A stretch of DNA of 32,102 bases from Candidatus Woesearchaeota archaeon CG11_big_fil_rev_8_21_14_0_20_43_8. GTDB taxonomy: Archaea > Nanobdellota > Nanobdellia > Woesearchaeales > CG08-08-20-14. A program made the position numbers and the translations under genes. The stretch covers positions 1 to 32,102 of the forward strand of contig PCVE01000041.1 in NCBI GenBank assembly GCA_002762705.1. The letters run 5' to 3'. The notes below the pieces were generated by a model. That model saw only the letters and a program-made list of their open reading frames with translations, had not been told where the DNA came from and ran no database searches. This document shows positions 6,758-12,966 of the stretch, piece by piece (the first letter of the stretch is position 1; each line of letters opens with the position of its first letter).

Positions 6758-8149
6758 TTAGCGATCCAGCTCTTCCTGATAGATCGAACAGACCTTTGCT
6801 GCGATCTTCTTTGGTATGGTATCAGATGTATGCAATGTCATAAATTCATTGTGGAGCTCATCTTCTCGTTCCATGGCTTCTTTTAAGAATTTGCGTTTGA
6901 ATTGTGAGATGAGATAGCCTTTCGCGCCTCTTTTATATGCGAGATAAAATGCATATAGCATCTCATCTCTTCCAAGACCTGAATAATCATATGGTTTCAT
7001 ATTGTTGTTGTCTTCATTGAAGATTGAAAAATAGCTTTTGTTCTCCTTTGTGAACATGTCTTTTCTGATGTTGATGCTTTTTGGGTCAATGCCAAGTGCT
7101 CTTATCATGACGTATATCCTTGCGCATTTTGAACATGAATGGCACCATCGAGAGTTCTTTGCGGTGTTTGAGTCTGCGAAACAGGACATCTGGTATTTCG
7201 CATAGGCAGGATAACGCTGATGCAAAATTTTTATGATCGCAAGTTCATGCAATGGTTCGACTAAAGACATGGCGGAGACCTGCTTTGTGAGTATATGGAG
7301 CATCTTGCTCAGTTCAAATGTCCATGGCTTTGACTGATCATATACGGGATTCATGCGAAATCCTTCTTCAGTCAGATAGTGTTCAGAACAACTGGCCTCA
7401 TTTCCGAAAACAATGTGCTTTGCATGAAAATAATGGGTGAAAGGAAGCATAAGGAGGGCATATTCAGTCAATTGCGTCGCCCAGCCGATGTCTGGCTTGC
7501 AGAGATTGAAATATTCCGGATATCTGGTCACTCCCAGCATATTCTCGATTCTGTATACTTCTTTTCCGAACTCTTTTGATAATTCATCTACAAGATCATT
7601 CTTATGCTTGATCTCATACATATTCTGGATCTCTTGTTTGGTCTCATCCATATATTTGATATCTGGCTCTTGGACATACACTAAAACAGGATCAAGTCCG
7701 ATCTCTTCAGAGACCGCAAAATTAAGGAGACTTTCCTTTCCAAATGTAAATAGGATGACTGATCGGTCTTTATTTCTTGGATTGTAATTTGGAAGTTTTA
7801 CCCTATGCGAATCGAATTTATAGTTCATGTTGATAAATGATCTTAACGATGGCAGATTGGGATTTCCAGCTGAGTCATTGCTAAAAGGGATGTAATTCAG
7901 TACAGGATTTAAGAGCAATGATTTCAAAACGGGTGAATTCATCTCATATCTGATATTCTCCTTGTCCATAAGTAAAGGCAATGTCTGTGTTGCAAGAAAG
8001 ATAAAGTTTTCAATAGTCTCTTTTTTTATTGGGCTTGGAAATCGGTCCCAGACTTCTTGGGGATAGGTTATATTGAAGAATTCTTTATTGACTTTCACTC
8101 GAAATCCATTCTTATTAATCTTATATGCTATATGTATATCTTCAATCAT
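6758..8149 (-). CDS. PP-loop ATPase-like protein with Cys cluster (MurL-like?)
   Basis: 463 residues. RSVILFTFGKESLLNFAVSEEIGLDPVLVYVQEP at about residues 129-162 is a PP-loop nucleotide-binding site (SGGKDS-type, here FTFGKES), as in N-type ATP pyrophosphatases. Later SRWCHSCSKCARIYVMIRALG holds CxxCxxC, probably a zinc site. The combination of a PP-loop and a C-terminal WCxxCxKC followed by a hydrophobic helix resembles the MurL glutamate epimerase group and related archaeal proteins, but that is from memory and the substrate is unknown. The ATG at 8149 has no ribosome binding site, and a TATA box lies 26 nt upstream, so the mRNA is probably leaderless. Confidence 0.75.
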   Translation of the reverse strand: MIEDIHIAYKINKNGFRVKVNKEFFNITYPQEVWDRFPSPIKKETIENFIFLATQTLPLLMDKENIRYEMNSPVLKSLLLNPVLNYIPFSNDSAGNPNLPSLRSFINMNYKFDSHRVKLPNYNPRNKDRSVILFTFGKESLLNFAVSEEIGLDPVLVYVQEPDIKYMDETKQEIQNMYEIKHKNDLVDELSKEFGKEVYRIENMLGVTRYPEYFNLCKPDIGWATQLTEYALLMLPFTHYFHAKHIVFGNEASCSEHYLTEEGFRMNPVYDQSKPWTFELSKMLHILTKQVSAMSLVEPLHELAIIKILHQRYPAYAKYQMSCFADSNTAKNSRWCHSCSKCARIYVMIRALGIDPKSINIRKDMFTKENKSYFSIFNEDNNNMKPYDYSGLGRDEMLYAFYLAYKRGAKGYLISQFKRKFLKEAMEREDELHNEFMTLHTSDTIPKKIAAKVCSIYQEELDR

Positions 8150-8170
8150 TGGATTTTCAATGATTGATAA

Positions 8171-8180
8171 GTTTAAAAAG
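8171..8180 (-). promoter_or_regulatory. TATA box of the PP-loop gene (leaderless)
   Basis: CTTTTTAAAC on the minus strand, centred 26 nt before the ATG at 8149, so transcription should start at the start codon. Confidence 0.55.
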
Positions 8181-8254
8181 ATTCACTTTTCTCTGTCGTG
8201 TCATTGTCAATATGCAATCCTGATAGCAAAGTGCGAAACGCACCTCCGAAGCTA

Positions 8255-8299
8255 CTCTCGTAAGCAAAGCTTACGGAGCATTGTGACTTTGTCACAATA
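8255..8299 (-). repeat. 45-nt twin triloop-hairpin insertion (unit C)
   Basis: Found by comparing the two direct-repeat copies: copy 2 joins ...GAAGCTA directly to CAGCGG, copy 1 has 45 nt between. The insert is two perfect stems, on the plus strand CGTAAGC-AAA-GCTTACG (8259-8275) and ATTGTGAC-TTT-GTCACAAT (8280-8298), each with a 3-nt loop, joined by 4 nt. Confidence 0.85.
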
Positions 8300-8307
8300 C
8301 AGCGGAA

Positions 8308-8352
8308 ATCGAAAACCAAAGGTTTTCGAGTTGATAAGCTTCGCTTATCAAA
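8308..8352 (-). repeat. 45-nt twin triloop-hairpin insertion (unit B)
   Basis: The second insertion in direct-repeat copy 1, also exactly 45 nt relative to copy 2. It holds CGAAAACC-AAA-GGTTTTCG (8310-8328) and TTGATAAGC-TTC-GCTTATCAA (8331-8351) on the plus strand, with 3-nt loops and a 2-nt linker. Stem sequences differ from unit C although length and layout match. Confidence 0.85.
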
Positions 8353-8360
8353 AATGTAGA

Positions 8361-8374
8361 TGGGGTTGGGAAGA
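8361..8374 (-). pseudogene. Second tRNA-Pro 3' end (acceptor and T-stem strand)
   Basis: On the minus strand: T, then CTTCC (T-stem 3' strand), CAACCCC (acceptor, fully complementary to GGGGTTG) and discriminator A at 8361. Upstream, TTCGAA occurs at about 8389-8394, but its flank does not pair with CTTCC and no CGAA/3-nt-bulge arrangement exists, so a splice like that of the intact tRNA is not possible here. It is either a decayed duplicate or the 3' part of a split tRNA. Confidence 0.6.
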
Positions 8375-8414
8375 ATCGCATAATATCTTGTTCGAATCTC
8401 TTCAACAATTGAAA

Positions 8415-8489
8415 CAATCCCAAGTGCGCTTGAGCCGAAGGCGAAACGCACCTCCGAAGCTACAGCGGAAAATGTAGATGGGGTTGGGA
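8415..8489 (-). repeat. Direct repeat copy 2 (no hairpin insertions)
   Basis: The uninterrupted version of the unit at 8215-8371. It includes the functional 3' exon of the tRNA-Pro gene and its downstream flank, and so serves as the reference that defines the two 45-nt insertions in copy 1. It has its own extra sequence between the GTGCG and CGCAC arms (about 8429-8446). Confidence 0.8.
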
Positions 8490-8630
8490 GGACTTTCGGT
8501 GAACTGTGAGTTGCCAGCTATGAGCTGTGATTTTTATCCACAGCCCATGGCTCACGGCCCAAAGCTCATTTCGAACCCCCGATCACACGGCCCCCAGCCG
8601 CATATCATAGCCAAACTAGACCACAACCCC
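8479..8630 (-). tRNA. tRNA-Pro(GGG) with T-loop intron
   Basis: 5' exon 8630-8570, 3' exon 8492-8479; 75 nt after splicing. Acceptor GGGGTTG (8624-8630) pairs fully with CAACCCC (8480-8486), discriminator A at 8479, CCA not encoded. The D-arm keeps T8, A14, G18-G19, A21 and a 3-bp stem. Anticodon stem TGCGG/CCGTG with loop CTGGGGG gives T33, anticodon GGG (proline) and G37. Variable loop TGATC. T-stem GGGGG/CCTCC (one G-T pair); spliced T-loop TTCGAAT, exactly canonical. I see no TATA box close to this 5' end; the nearest is before the partial copy upstream, so the precursor probably starts near 8757 and 5' maturation would need RNase P. Confidence 0.92.
8493..8569 (-). other. 77-nt archaeal tRNA intron at position 59/60
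   Basis: Bulge-helix-bulge geometry is visible. The T-stem GGGGG/CCTCC is the outer helix. TTCG (8575-8572) pairs with CGAA (8498-8495) as the 4-bp central helix. The 3-nt bulges are AAA (8571-8569) and AGT (8494-8492). Cutting after the second base of each bulge, the known rule for the archaeal tRNA endonuclease, removes 8569-8493 and restores TTCGAAT. The inner helix is short (TGA/TCA with one unpaired C), so this is a slightly relaxed motif. Inside, ATGAGCT pairs with AGCTCAT and CTGTG with CACAG. Confidence 0.88.
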
Positions 8631-8670
8631 ATAAATAAAAGGCATCATTCTGTTTTCGGCTGGGCTTTAT

Positions 8671-8754
8671 CCCCAGTCGCACATTGTACCGCAGGTACAA
8701 TGCACCGCAACCGCAGGTTGCGCGAGTATCATAGCCAAACTAGACCACAACCCC
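8671..8754 (-). pseudogene. Second tRNA-Pro 5' part interrupted by a hairpin insertion
   Basis: 8754-8727 is identical over 28 nt to the first 28 nt of the intact tRNA-Pro (8630-8603): acceptor, D-arm, base 26. The match resumes after 45 inserted nt with TGCGACTGGGG (8681-8671), matching the anticodon arm TGCGGCTGGGG. Homology then ends in a hairpin (GGCTGGG/CCCAGTC on the plus strand, 8658-8664 with 8672-8678). No T-arm follows directly. The promoter of the cluster lies just before this copy, so it is transcribed. Confidence 0.75.
8682..8726 (-). repeat. 45-nt twin triloop-hairpin insertion (unit A)
   Basis: It sits between tRNA positions 26 and 27 of the partial tRNA-Pro copy; the intact copy lacks it, which fixes its length at 45 nt. 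It holds CATTGTACC-GCA-GGTACAATG (8682-8702) and CGCAACC-GCA-GGTTGCG (8706-8722) on the plus strand, with a 3-nt linker. Same design as units B and C, different stem sequence. Confidence 0.85.
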
Positions 8755-8779
8755 GTGGTTATTAGAAGAAATATGTCTG

Positions 8780-8787
8780 ATTTATAA
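8780..8787 (-). promoter_or_regulatory. TATA box of the tRNA-Pro cluster
   Basis: TTATAAAT on the minus strand, centred about 30 nt before the first G of the partial tRNA copy at 8754. It overlaps the last codons of the GNAT gene upstream. I see no comparable box at the right distance before the intact copy at 8630. Confidence 0.55.
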
Positions 8788-9417
8788 TAGTTTCTCAAGA
8801 AAAGCGCCCATTACAATAGTCCCTGAACCATCCGCCCAAGCAGGGCCAAAATGGGCTATACGTAAGAATCCAAGTGCCTCATAAAGATACTGGGATGGAC
8901 TGACATCCCAGCAGTTGACAAAGGCAGCGATGCTTCCCTGTTCTTTAGCTGACTCCAGCCTTTTTTTCACAAGGGCTTTTCCGATTCCATGCCGCCTGTA
9001 TTCTGGGTGTACACACATCATAGCCAACTGGACATCTTTTTCCTTTATCTTATATCTCTTATCATTGAACTCATTTGGAAATTGTTCATAAAAGACTTTG
9101 CAGTCGGGGCCATCTCCTCTTGAATAAGCGTAGAGGTCGCCTTTTATCTCTCGTTCGATAGTATAAAAATCTGATGTGATGTAATCATTTGTCCTTTTTA
9201 CATAGAATCTAATCATTGGATCTGAATCTGGAAAAGTATGTGTACCAAATCCGATCACATTTCTTTTGATTGTAGATACAAATGTGGTCTCAGTTGTATA
9301 GAATCTTCGAAGGTAATCTTCATTTTGTCTATAATAACTATCTGACCTGTTGAAACACAATTGTTCTATAGATAAGACCTCATCAATGTCATCTGGCTCA
9401 AAAGGACGGATTATCAT
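8782..9417 (-). CDS. GNAT-family N-acetyltransferase
   Basis: 211 residues from the ATG at 9417 (a TTG at 9423 is in frame, but the TATA box 26 nt before 9417 favours a leaderless ATG). MIIRPFEPDDIDEVLSIEQLCF is the usual GNAT first strand and helix. MMCVHPEYRRHGIGKALVKKRLE at about 134-156 is the acetyl-CoA pyrophosphate-binding motif (Q/RxxGxG/A). LYEALGFLRIAHFG is the typical C-terminal motif. About 45 extra residues lie between strands 3 and 4 compared with a minimal GNAT. The substrate cannot be deduced. The stop lies only 27 nt before the tRNA-Pro cluster on the same strand, and the tRNA promoter overlaps the gene end. Confidence 0.88.
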   Translation of the reverse strand: MIIRPFEPDDIDEVLSIEQLCFNRSDSYYRQNEDYLRRFYTTETTFVSTIKRNVIGFGTHTFPDSDPMIRFYVKRTNDYITSDFYTIEREIKGDLYAYSRGDGPDCKVFYEQFPNEFNDKRYKIKEKDVQLAMMCVHPEYRRHGIGKALVKKRLESAKEQGSIAAFVNCWDVSPSQYLYEALGFLRIAHFGPAWADGSGTIVMGAFLEKLL

Positions 9418-9437
9418 ATGCAAGGGATTCTTGGCGG

Positions 9438-9448
9438 ATTTATAAGAC
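9438..9448 (-). promoter_or_regulatory. TATA box of the GNAT gene (leaderless)
   Basis: TCTTATAAATC on the minus strand, centred 26 nt before the ATG at 9417. Confidence 0.55.
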
Positions 9449-9503
9449 TTGCTTAAGAAACAACCGTGTCGAAAGAGATTCTAAGCCATGTATTTAAGAG
9501 GTA

Positions 9504-10535
9504 TTACTTTTTCTTCTTCCTGCTAGATTTCTTCTGTTCGACCACGATCTTAGTGTCATCAGATACCTTCACTTCCTTGATCCTTTCATACAGGCTGTCT
9601 TTCTTCTTCTTGAGTATCTCATATAATGTCAGGAGAGTGATGAAAGCGCCTGCGATCGCCGAGATGATCACTATGTTATCTTTTATCTTGGCAAGAAGCG
9701 GCCTTTTCTTCGCGTTCTCTATCTTGTTCTTCTGGTCTTTATATTCGGTCGTTGCCTGGATCATGTTTATCTTAGCCTGGTCGACATTTCCGCTGGCGAC
9801 AGCGGCCTGCGCAGCCATGATCATCTTTTTTAGGTCTGTAAGTGTGATCTCGCTGACATCATAGTCTTCTTTTATAGATATATATCTTTCATCCAGCGCA
9901 TTGTATTCTTCAGTGAGATTAGCAAGTTGTTTATCATATGAATCAAGAAGATCCTGCTTCGCTTTTTCATCAGCAAGTCGCTTCTTCTCTGCGTCATCTT
10001 TCTGCTTCTCAAGATCGATCTCTGCCTGAGGCACGGTTATGTTGATACTGTCATAGAATAATTCATCTCCGATGCGCATAGTCAGGAGTATCGTACCGGT
10101 ATCTGCGAACCTGCCATTCACAATGAGTTTTCCAGTCGCATTGACTGCAAGGCTCTTCAATGGCACGGCATTATATGTCGCGAACCCTCGTCCGATGACG
10201 ATAGGGATAAGATTCTTCAGTTCGACGTTGCCTGTGTTCTTCACAGAAATCGTGACAAGAACATCGCCTTTTTCGGCTGCTTTTGGAGTTATACTGACAA
10301 CTTCAAAGCTTTCGACAGGGACAAAAACTTGCTCTGTGATGTTCTTTGTCAGATTTTCCACAATAGAAACTGGTTCTTCTATGACAGGCACAGTCTCATT
10401 CATGATTGGCAGTACAGATGAATTCTCAATCACAGAACTGTTCTCGAGAGTAGAATTATCAGCAAGCGAAGATAAAGATCCGATGACAACAATTACCCAC
10501 AACACATTCAAAGCGAATATCTGGTGCTTATTCAT
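9504..10535 (-). CDS. Exported membrane-anchored protein with Ig-like domain and coiled coil
   Basis: 343 residues in clear order: signal peptide or N-terminal anchor at 1-26 (IFALNVLWVIVVIGSLSSLA), a Ser/Asn/Thr/Val-rich linker with several N-x-S/T sites (26-70), a CARDB/NEW3-like Ig domain at about 75-170 (DVLVTISVKNTGNVELKNLIPIVIG...), a charged coiled coil at about 172-280, a membrane segment (NIVIISAIAGAFITLLTLYEIL) and a cytoplasmic tail ending in KKSSRKKKK. The N-x-S/T sites suggest glycosylation, in line with the glycosylation genes in the window. The exact function is unknown. The start ATG follows AGGTAAT, and a TATA box lies at 10561-10568. Confidence 0.75.
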   Translation of the reverse strand: MNKHQIFALNVLWVIVVIGSLSSLADNSTLENSSVIENSSVLPIMNETVPVIEEPVSIVENLTKNITEQVFVPVESFEVVSITPKAAEKGDVLVTISVKNTGNVELKNLIPIVIGRGFATYNAVPLKSLAVNATGKLIVNGRFADTGTILLTMRIGDELFYDSINITVPQAEIDLEKQKDDAEKKRLADEKAKQDLLDSYDKQLANLTEEYNALDERYISIKEDYDVSEITLTDLKKMIMAAQAAVASGNVDQAKINMIQATTEYKDQKNKIENAKKRPLLAKIKDNIVIISAIAGAFITLLTLYEILKKKKDSLYERIKEVKVSDDTKIVVEQKKSSRKKKK

Positions 10536-10560
10536 ATTACCTAATCCTGTCGCAACTTAG

Positions 10561-10568
10561 ATATAAAG
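10561..10568 (-). promoter_or_regulatory. TATA box of the membrane-anchored protein gene
   Basis: CTTTATAT on the minus strand, centred about 30 nt before the ATG at 10535. Confidence 0.45.
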
Positions 10569-10602
10569 ATTGCTTTTTTTAAGTCATTTAGCGGTGAATA
10601 CA

Positions 10603-11382
10603 TCAAAGACCGGCCGGGATATATGGTATTGTCTGCTTGAACTTGTTTTTTTCATGCATGTGGATGACGAACTCGACATCATCGCAAGAGAACCCCCTTT
10701 TGCTTATCGTATCATGATCTTCACGAAGATCAAGATGGCATCTTAGTATCTGGTCTACGATTGGCAGACCTATGTTTACTATGCGTGTTCTCATGATCTG
10801 ATCGGTCTTTCCAAGCCAGGTATCGATGGTCGGCATGCGGTCCTGGATATATTCTGGCGCACCGAGATACCCAGCAAAATGCCTAACTTGCGTCTTGAAA
10901 AGTACACGCAAGGGCTGGATGCTCGCATCAAGCGCATAGATCGGGAACTCTCCAAGTTCATATTCTGTGCGGTTCAAAGTACCAAAGACCATGGCATCGA
11001 GCTTATGTGAATAATCTAGGATAACTGCGCGCTGAACCCTTGAGACCATGTTCGTCATCTGTATAGTATTTCCTTTTTTCTGCCAGGCATCAAGCATAGG
11101 GCGGATGTCATCAATGTAACGATTGGAAAGCCCGATATCATCGCAGATCCTGTTGTATTCATCTGAGCTCCTGTCATGTTCATGATGCGGCAGATGCACA
11201 GCCAGTACATTATTCACACCGACTATCTCTCTTGCAAGATATAACGATGTAGTTGAATCAAGCCCAGTCGATGCACCAATGACTAGTTTCTCTATCCCTG
11301 CAAGTGAAAGATATCTGCGGGTGTTGCCGACACATGTAGAAAGGAAATTCTTTTCATCAAATCTAAGCAATTTCGGTATCAT
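10603..11382 (-). CDS. nadE: NAD+ synthetase-like protein (NadE family) with altered PP-loop
   Basis: 259 residues. NadE amidates nicotinate adenine dinucleotide to NAD+ using ATP. The family pattern is clear: LVIGASTGLDSTT (PP-loop), GTLNRTEYELGEF, IQPLRVLFKTQVRHFAGYLGAPEYIQDRMPTIDTWLGKTDQ. The PP-loop, normally SGGxDS, reads STGLDS (residues 38-43), which may affect ATP binding. I choose the ATG at 11382, not the upstream GTG-type start at 11406, because AAGGTGATC lies just before it and its ATGA overlaps the stop of the preceding gene. It is the third gene of a coupled operon with the CoaE-like and proline-dehydrogenase-like genes. It could instead be a paralogue that uses another acid substrate. 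Confidence 0.8.
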   Translation of the reverse strand: MIPKLLRFDEKNFLSTCVGNTRRYLSLAGIEKLVIGASTGLDSTTSLYLAREIVGVNNVLAVHLPHHEHDRSSDEYNRICDDIGLSNRYIDDIRPMLDAWQKKGNTIQMTNMVSRVQRAVILDYSHKLDAMVFGTLNRTEYELGEFPIYALDASIQPLRVLFKTQVRHFAGYLGAPEYIQDRMPTIDTWLGKTDQIMRTRIVNIGLPIVDQILRCHLDLREDHDTISKRGFSCDDVEFVIHMHEKNKFKQTIPYIPAGL

Positions 11383-12017
11383 CTGATCACCTTCTTTATC
11401 AGCCACTTTATGTTCCGAAGTTGAATGGCATGATATATGTTACCATGAAGAACATATTCTTCGATTCCTCCCGTGTGTGACCTGAAATCTTTTCCATATC
11501 CATGCATCACCTGGAGCCTAAGATCTTGGAACATATCAACAAGCATTTGGTCATGCGTCGCGATTTTTACATTGAGATCGTTTTCTAGGCAATATCCAAC
11601 GCACTTGATGAAATTCTCACTGATATCATGGCATTGGCCTTTCGCATTGAACGCGCCTTTTACTATGCGTATATTCGGCTCTGCATTTTTAATGTTCTTG
11701 AGATCATCAATGGTCCTTTGGAGATAAGCCTGAAGACAGATCACAGAATCTGGACATTCAACTTTCACTCTTAAGTATGTCTCTATGGTCTCATCTACTA
11801 TGCTTTCATTTTGCATGTCAAATTCAAGCCTGATACTATATGTCTTAGACCGTTCTACTATTTCATCAAGACCATCTATCGGACAGCGCAAGGCTATCGC
11901 ACTCTTTAGTCCAAGCTTATTCATTGTTAAAAGACATGTTAGATAATCTTTTTTCATTGGATAGATTATATAATCGCCCGCTGTATCTAGCTTCTTAAGA
12001 TTTCTAGAAATCACCAT
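11379..12017 (-). CDS. Proline dehydrogenase-like TIM-barrel protein, shortened
   Basis: 212 residues against about 300 in one-domain proline dehydrogenases. Matching parts in order: an acidic strand YSIRLEFDMQNESIVDETIETYL, VICLQAYLQRTIDDL, IRIVKGAFN and VKIATHDQMLV, all PRODH barrel landmarks. In place of the C-terminal substrate-binding RRxxEN there is LRNIKWLIKK, so one of the two key arginines is missing, and the N-terminal barrel part is short. Either the substrate changed or FAD chemistry was lost. The start overlaps the CoaE gene end by 14 nt, with GAGGATC upstream; the stop overlaps the NadE-like start (ATGA). Sitting between two cofactor-synthesis genes argues for a biosynthetic role, but that is inference. 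Confidence 0.7.
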   Translation of the reverse strand: MVISRNLKKLDTAGDYIIYPMKKDYLTCLLTMNKLGLKSAIALRCPIDGLDEIVERSKTYSIRLEFDMQNESIVDETIETYLRVKVECPDSVICLQAYLQRTIDDLKNIKNAEPNIRIVKGAFNAKGQCHDISENFIKCVGYCLENDLNVKIATHDQMLVDMFQDLRLQVMHGYGKDFRSHTGGIEEYVLHGNIYHAIQLRNIKWLIKKVIR

Positions 12018-12603
12018 TTTTGATCCTCACATATAATCCTGCGACTTCAGATTCAAGTTGTGAAACTGATCCTTCATTGTTGATGACATGATCTGGATTA
12101 CCGTTATTCCCCTGCAACTGTTTCTCGATTACATAGAGGGCCTGCTCATCTGTCAAAATAAAATCGTCACGTCTTTTCGCCCTATCCATAAGAAATTCAG
12201 CCTGTCTCTTGGTGGGCATCTGGATCTCAATTACCTTTTTGCAGTATCTATTCCACTCTCTTTTGTATAATTGTGCTGCTTCAAATATCGTGATTTCATT
12301 ATGTTCTTTTTCAAGTATCGGGATGATGCGTGGTTCAAGATATGAATCTGCGATTTCCCAGAAAGTCTCGATCAAATCCATCTTTTCCAACATGGTTTTC
12401 TTTAGTTCTGTTCGGTCAATCTTCCCAAGAGTGTCAAGTATCGAATCACCAAATAAACACAGGATTTCCTCTTTGAGGTCAACATATGCACCCTTTAGAT
12501 AGTCATCAGTCCGTATCAGTGTGGCACCGTGCATCTTAAACATCTCCGCGACAAGACTTTTTCCAGTGCAGATACCTCCAGTGAGTCCGTATAGCATAAA
12601 CAT
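12004..12603 (-). CDS. coaE: Dephospho-CoA kinase-like P-loop kinase
   Basis: 199 residues. GLTGGICTGKSLVAEMF (6-22) is the Walker A of CoaE, which phosphorylates dephospho-CoA in the last step of CoA synthesis. Further CoaE marks: LFGDSILDTLGKIDRTELKKTMLEK, EAAQLYKREWNRYCKKVIEIQMPTKRQAEFLMDR and VINNEGSVSQLESEV. The usual DAD after the P-loop is RTDD here. Archaea generally use another route for this step, so a bacterial-type CoaE fold may mean lateral acquisition or a different small-molecule substrate. First gene of a three-gene overlapping operon. ATG at 12603 or 12597; no ribosome binding site seen. A 5-bp triloop palindrome (GTGTT-GAG-AACAC on the coding strand) lies just upstream, at about 12605-12617. 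Confidence 0.75.
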   Translation of the reverse strand: MFMLYGLTGGICTGKSLVAEMFKMHGATLIRTDDYLKGAYVDLKEEILCLFGDSILDTLGKIDRTELKKTMLEKMDLIETFWEIADSYLEPRIIPILEKEHNEITIFEAAQLYKREWNRYCKKVIEIQMPTKRQAEFLMDRAKRRDDFILTDEQALYVIEKQLQGNNGNPDHVINNEGSVSQLESEVAGLYVRIKNGDF

Positions 12604-12645
12604 AGTGTGTTCTCAACACTAATAAACCTTTCGTTTTTAAGGCCG

Positions 12646-12660
12646 TTAATTATTTAATTT
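12646..12660 (+). promoter_or_regulatory. TATA box before the DUF84-like gene (leaderless)
   Basis: TTAATTATTTAATTT, centred about 27 nt before the ATG at 12681. The 77-nt gap also carries the divergent coaE promoter. Confidence 0.5.
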
Positions 12661-12680
12661 GACAGAGATCACATCCACCT

Positions 12681-12962
12681 ATGAGAATTGGAGTGACATC
12701 AGAAAGCAAGATAAAGCTTGACGCAGTCAGGACTGTATTTCCTGGTGACACAATTCTTGGTTATAAGACAAATTCCAAAGTCGGCGAGCAACCAGTAGGG
12801 CATGATACAATAAATGGCGCCTTGAATCGCGCGCTTGATCTTGAATCAAAGACAAAAGACCCTCACCTGAGCCTTTCAGGAATACCTAGACAAAAATACA
12901 TCGAAGCATCATTAGATCTTCTCTGGAGATCATTCAGTGACAACCCTGGAATCTCAGAATAA
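12681..12962 (+). pseudogene. Truncated inosine/xanthosine triphosphatase-like (DUF84/YjjX)
   Basis: 93 residues. Residues 1-55 match the N-terminus of the DUF84/YjjX house-cleaning NTPases: IGVTSESKIKLDAVRTVF, then VGEQPVGHDTINGALNRALDLE, close to the family's VGS.NPVK..AVR and QP.G...T..GA.NRA. Family members are about 170-180 residues, and the second half with the acidic catalytic region is missing; after about residue 60 the sequence no longer resembles the family. I could not find the missing half in another frame nearby, so a truncation with a replaced end is more likely than a single frameshift. It may be a remnant or a shortened protein. Confidence 0.55.
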
Positions 12963-12966
12963 GAGT

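Larger units (their letters stand above)
8215..8371 (-). repeat. Direct repeat copy 1: tRNA-Pro 3' end plus downstream flank, with two 45-nt insertions
   Basis: Read on the minus strand, both copies contain the tRNA T-stem/acceptor 3' strand (YTYCC CAACCCC A), then TCTACATT, TTCCGCTG, TAGCTTCGGAGGTGCG, CGCACTT and GGATTG. Copy 2 lies at 8415-8489. Copy 1 differs mainly by two insertions of exactly 45 nt, at 8255-8299 and 8308-8352. The duplicated unit therefore reaches well beyond the tRNA. Confidence 0.85.

Noticed and set aside
8417..8425. A CTTGGGA stretch on the minus strand that looks like a tRNA-Pro(UGG) anticodon loop
   Set aside because: The flanks do not form an anticodon stem, and the same sequence context (CGCACTT...GGATTG) recurs downstream of the other 3' tRNA copy, so it belongs to the duplicated flank.
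8073..8765. Two plus-strand open frames over the hairpin and tRNA cluster
   Set aside because: They run across hairpins and antisense to the tRNA-Pro exons, have no promoter or ribosome binding site, and the translations are low-complexity mixtures.
8215..8790. CRISPR array or integron attC sites
   Set aside because: Repeats are not regularly spaced with unique spacers, the hairpins differ in sequence, and no cas or integrase gene is present.
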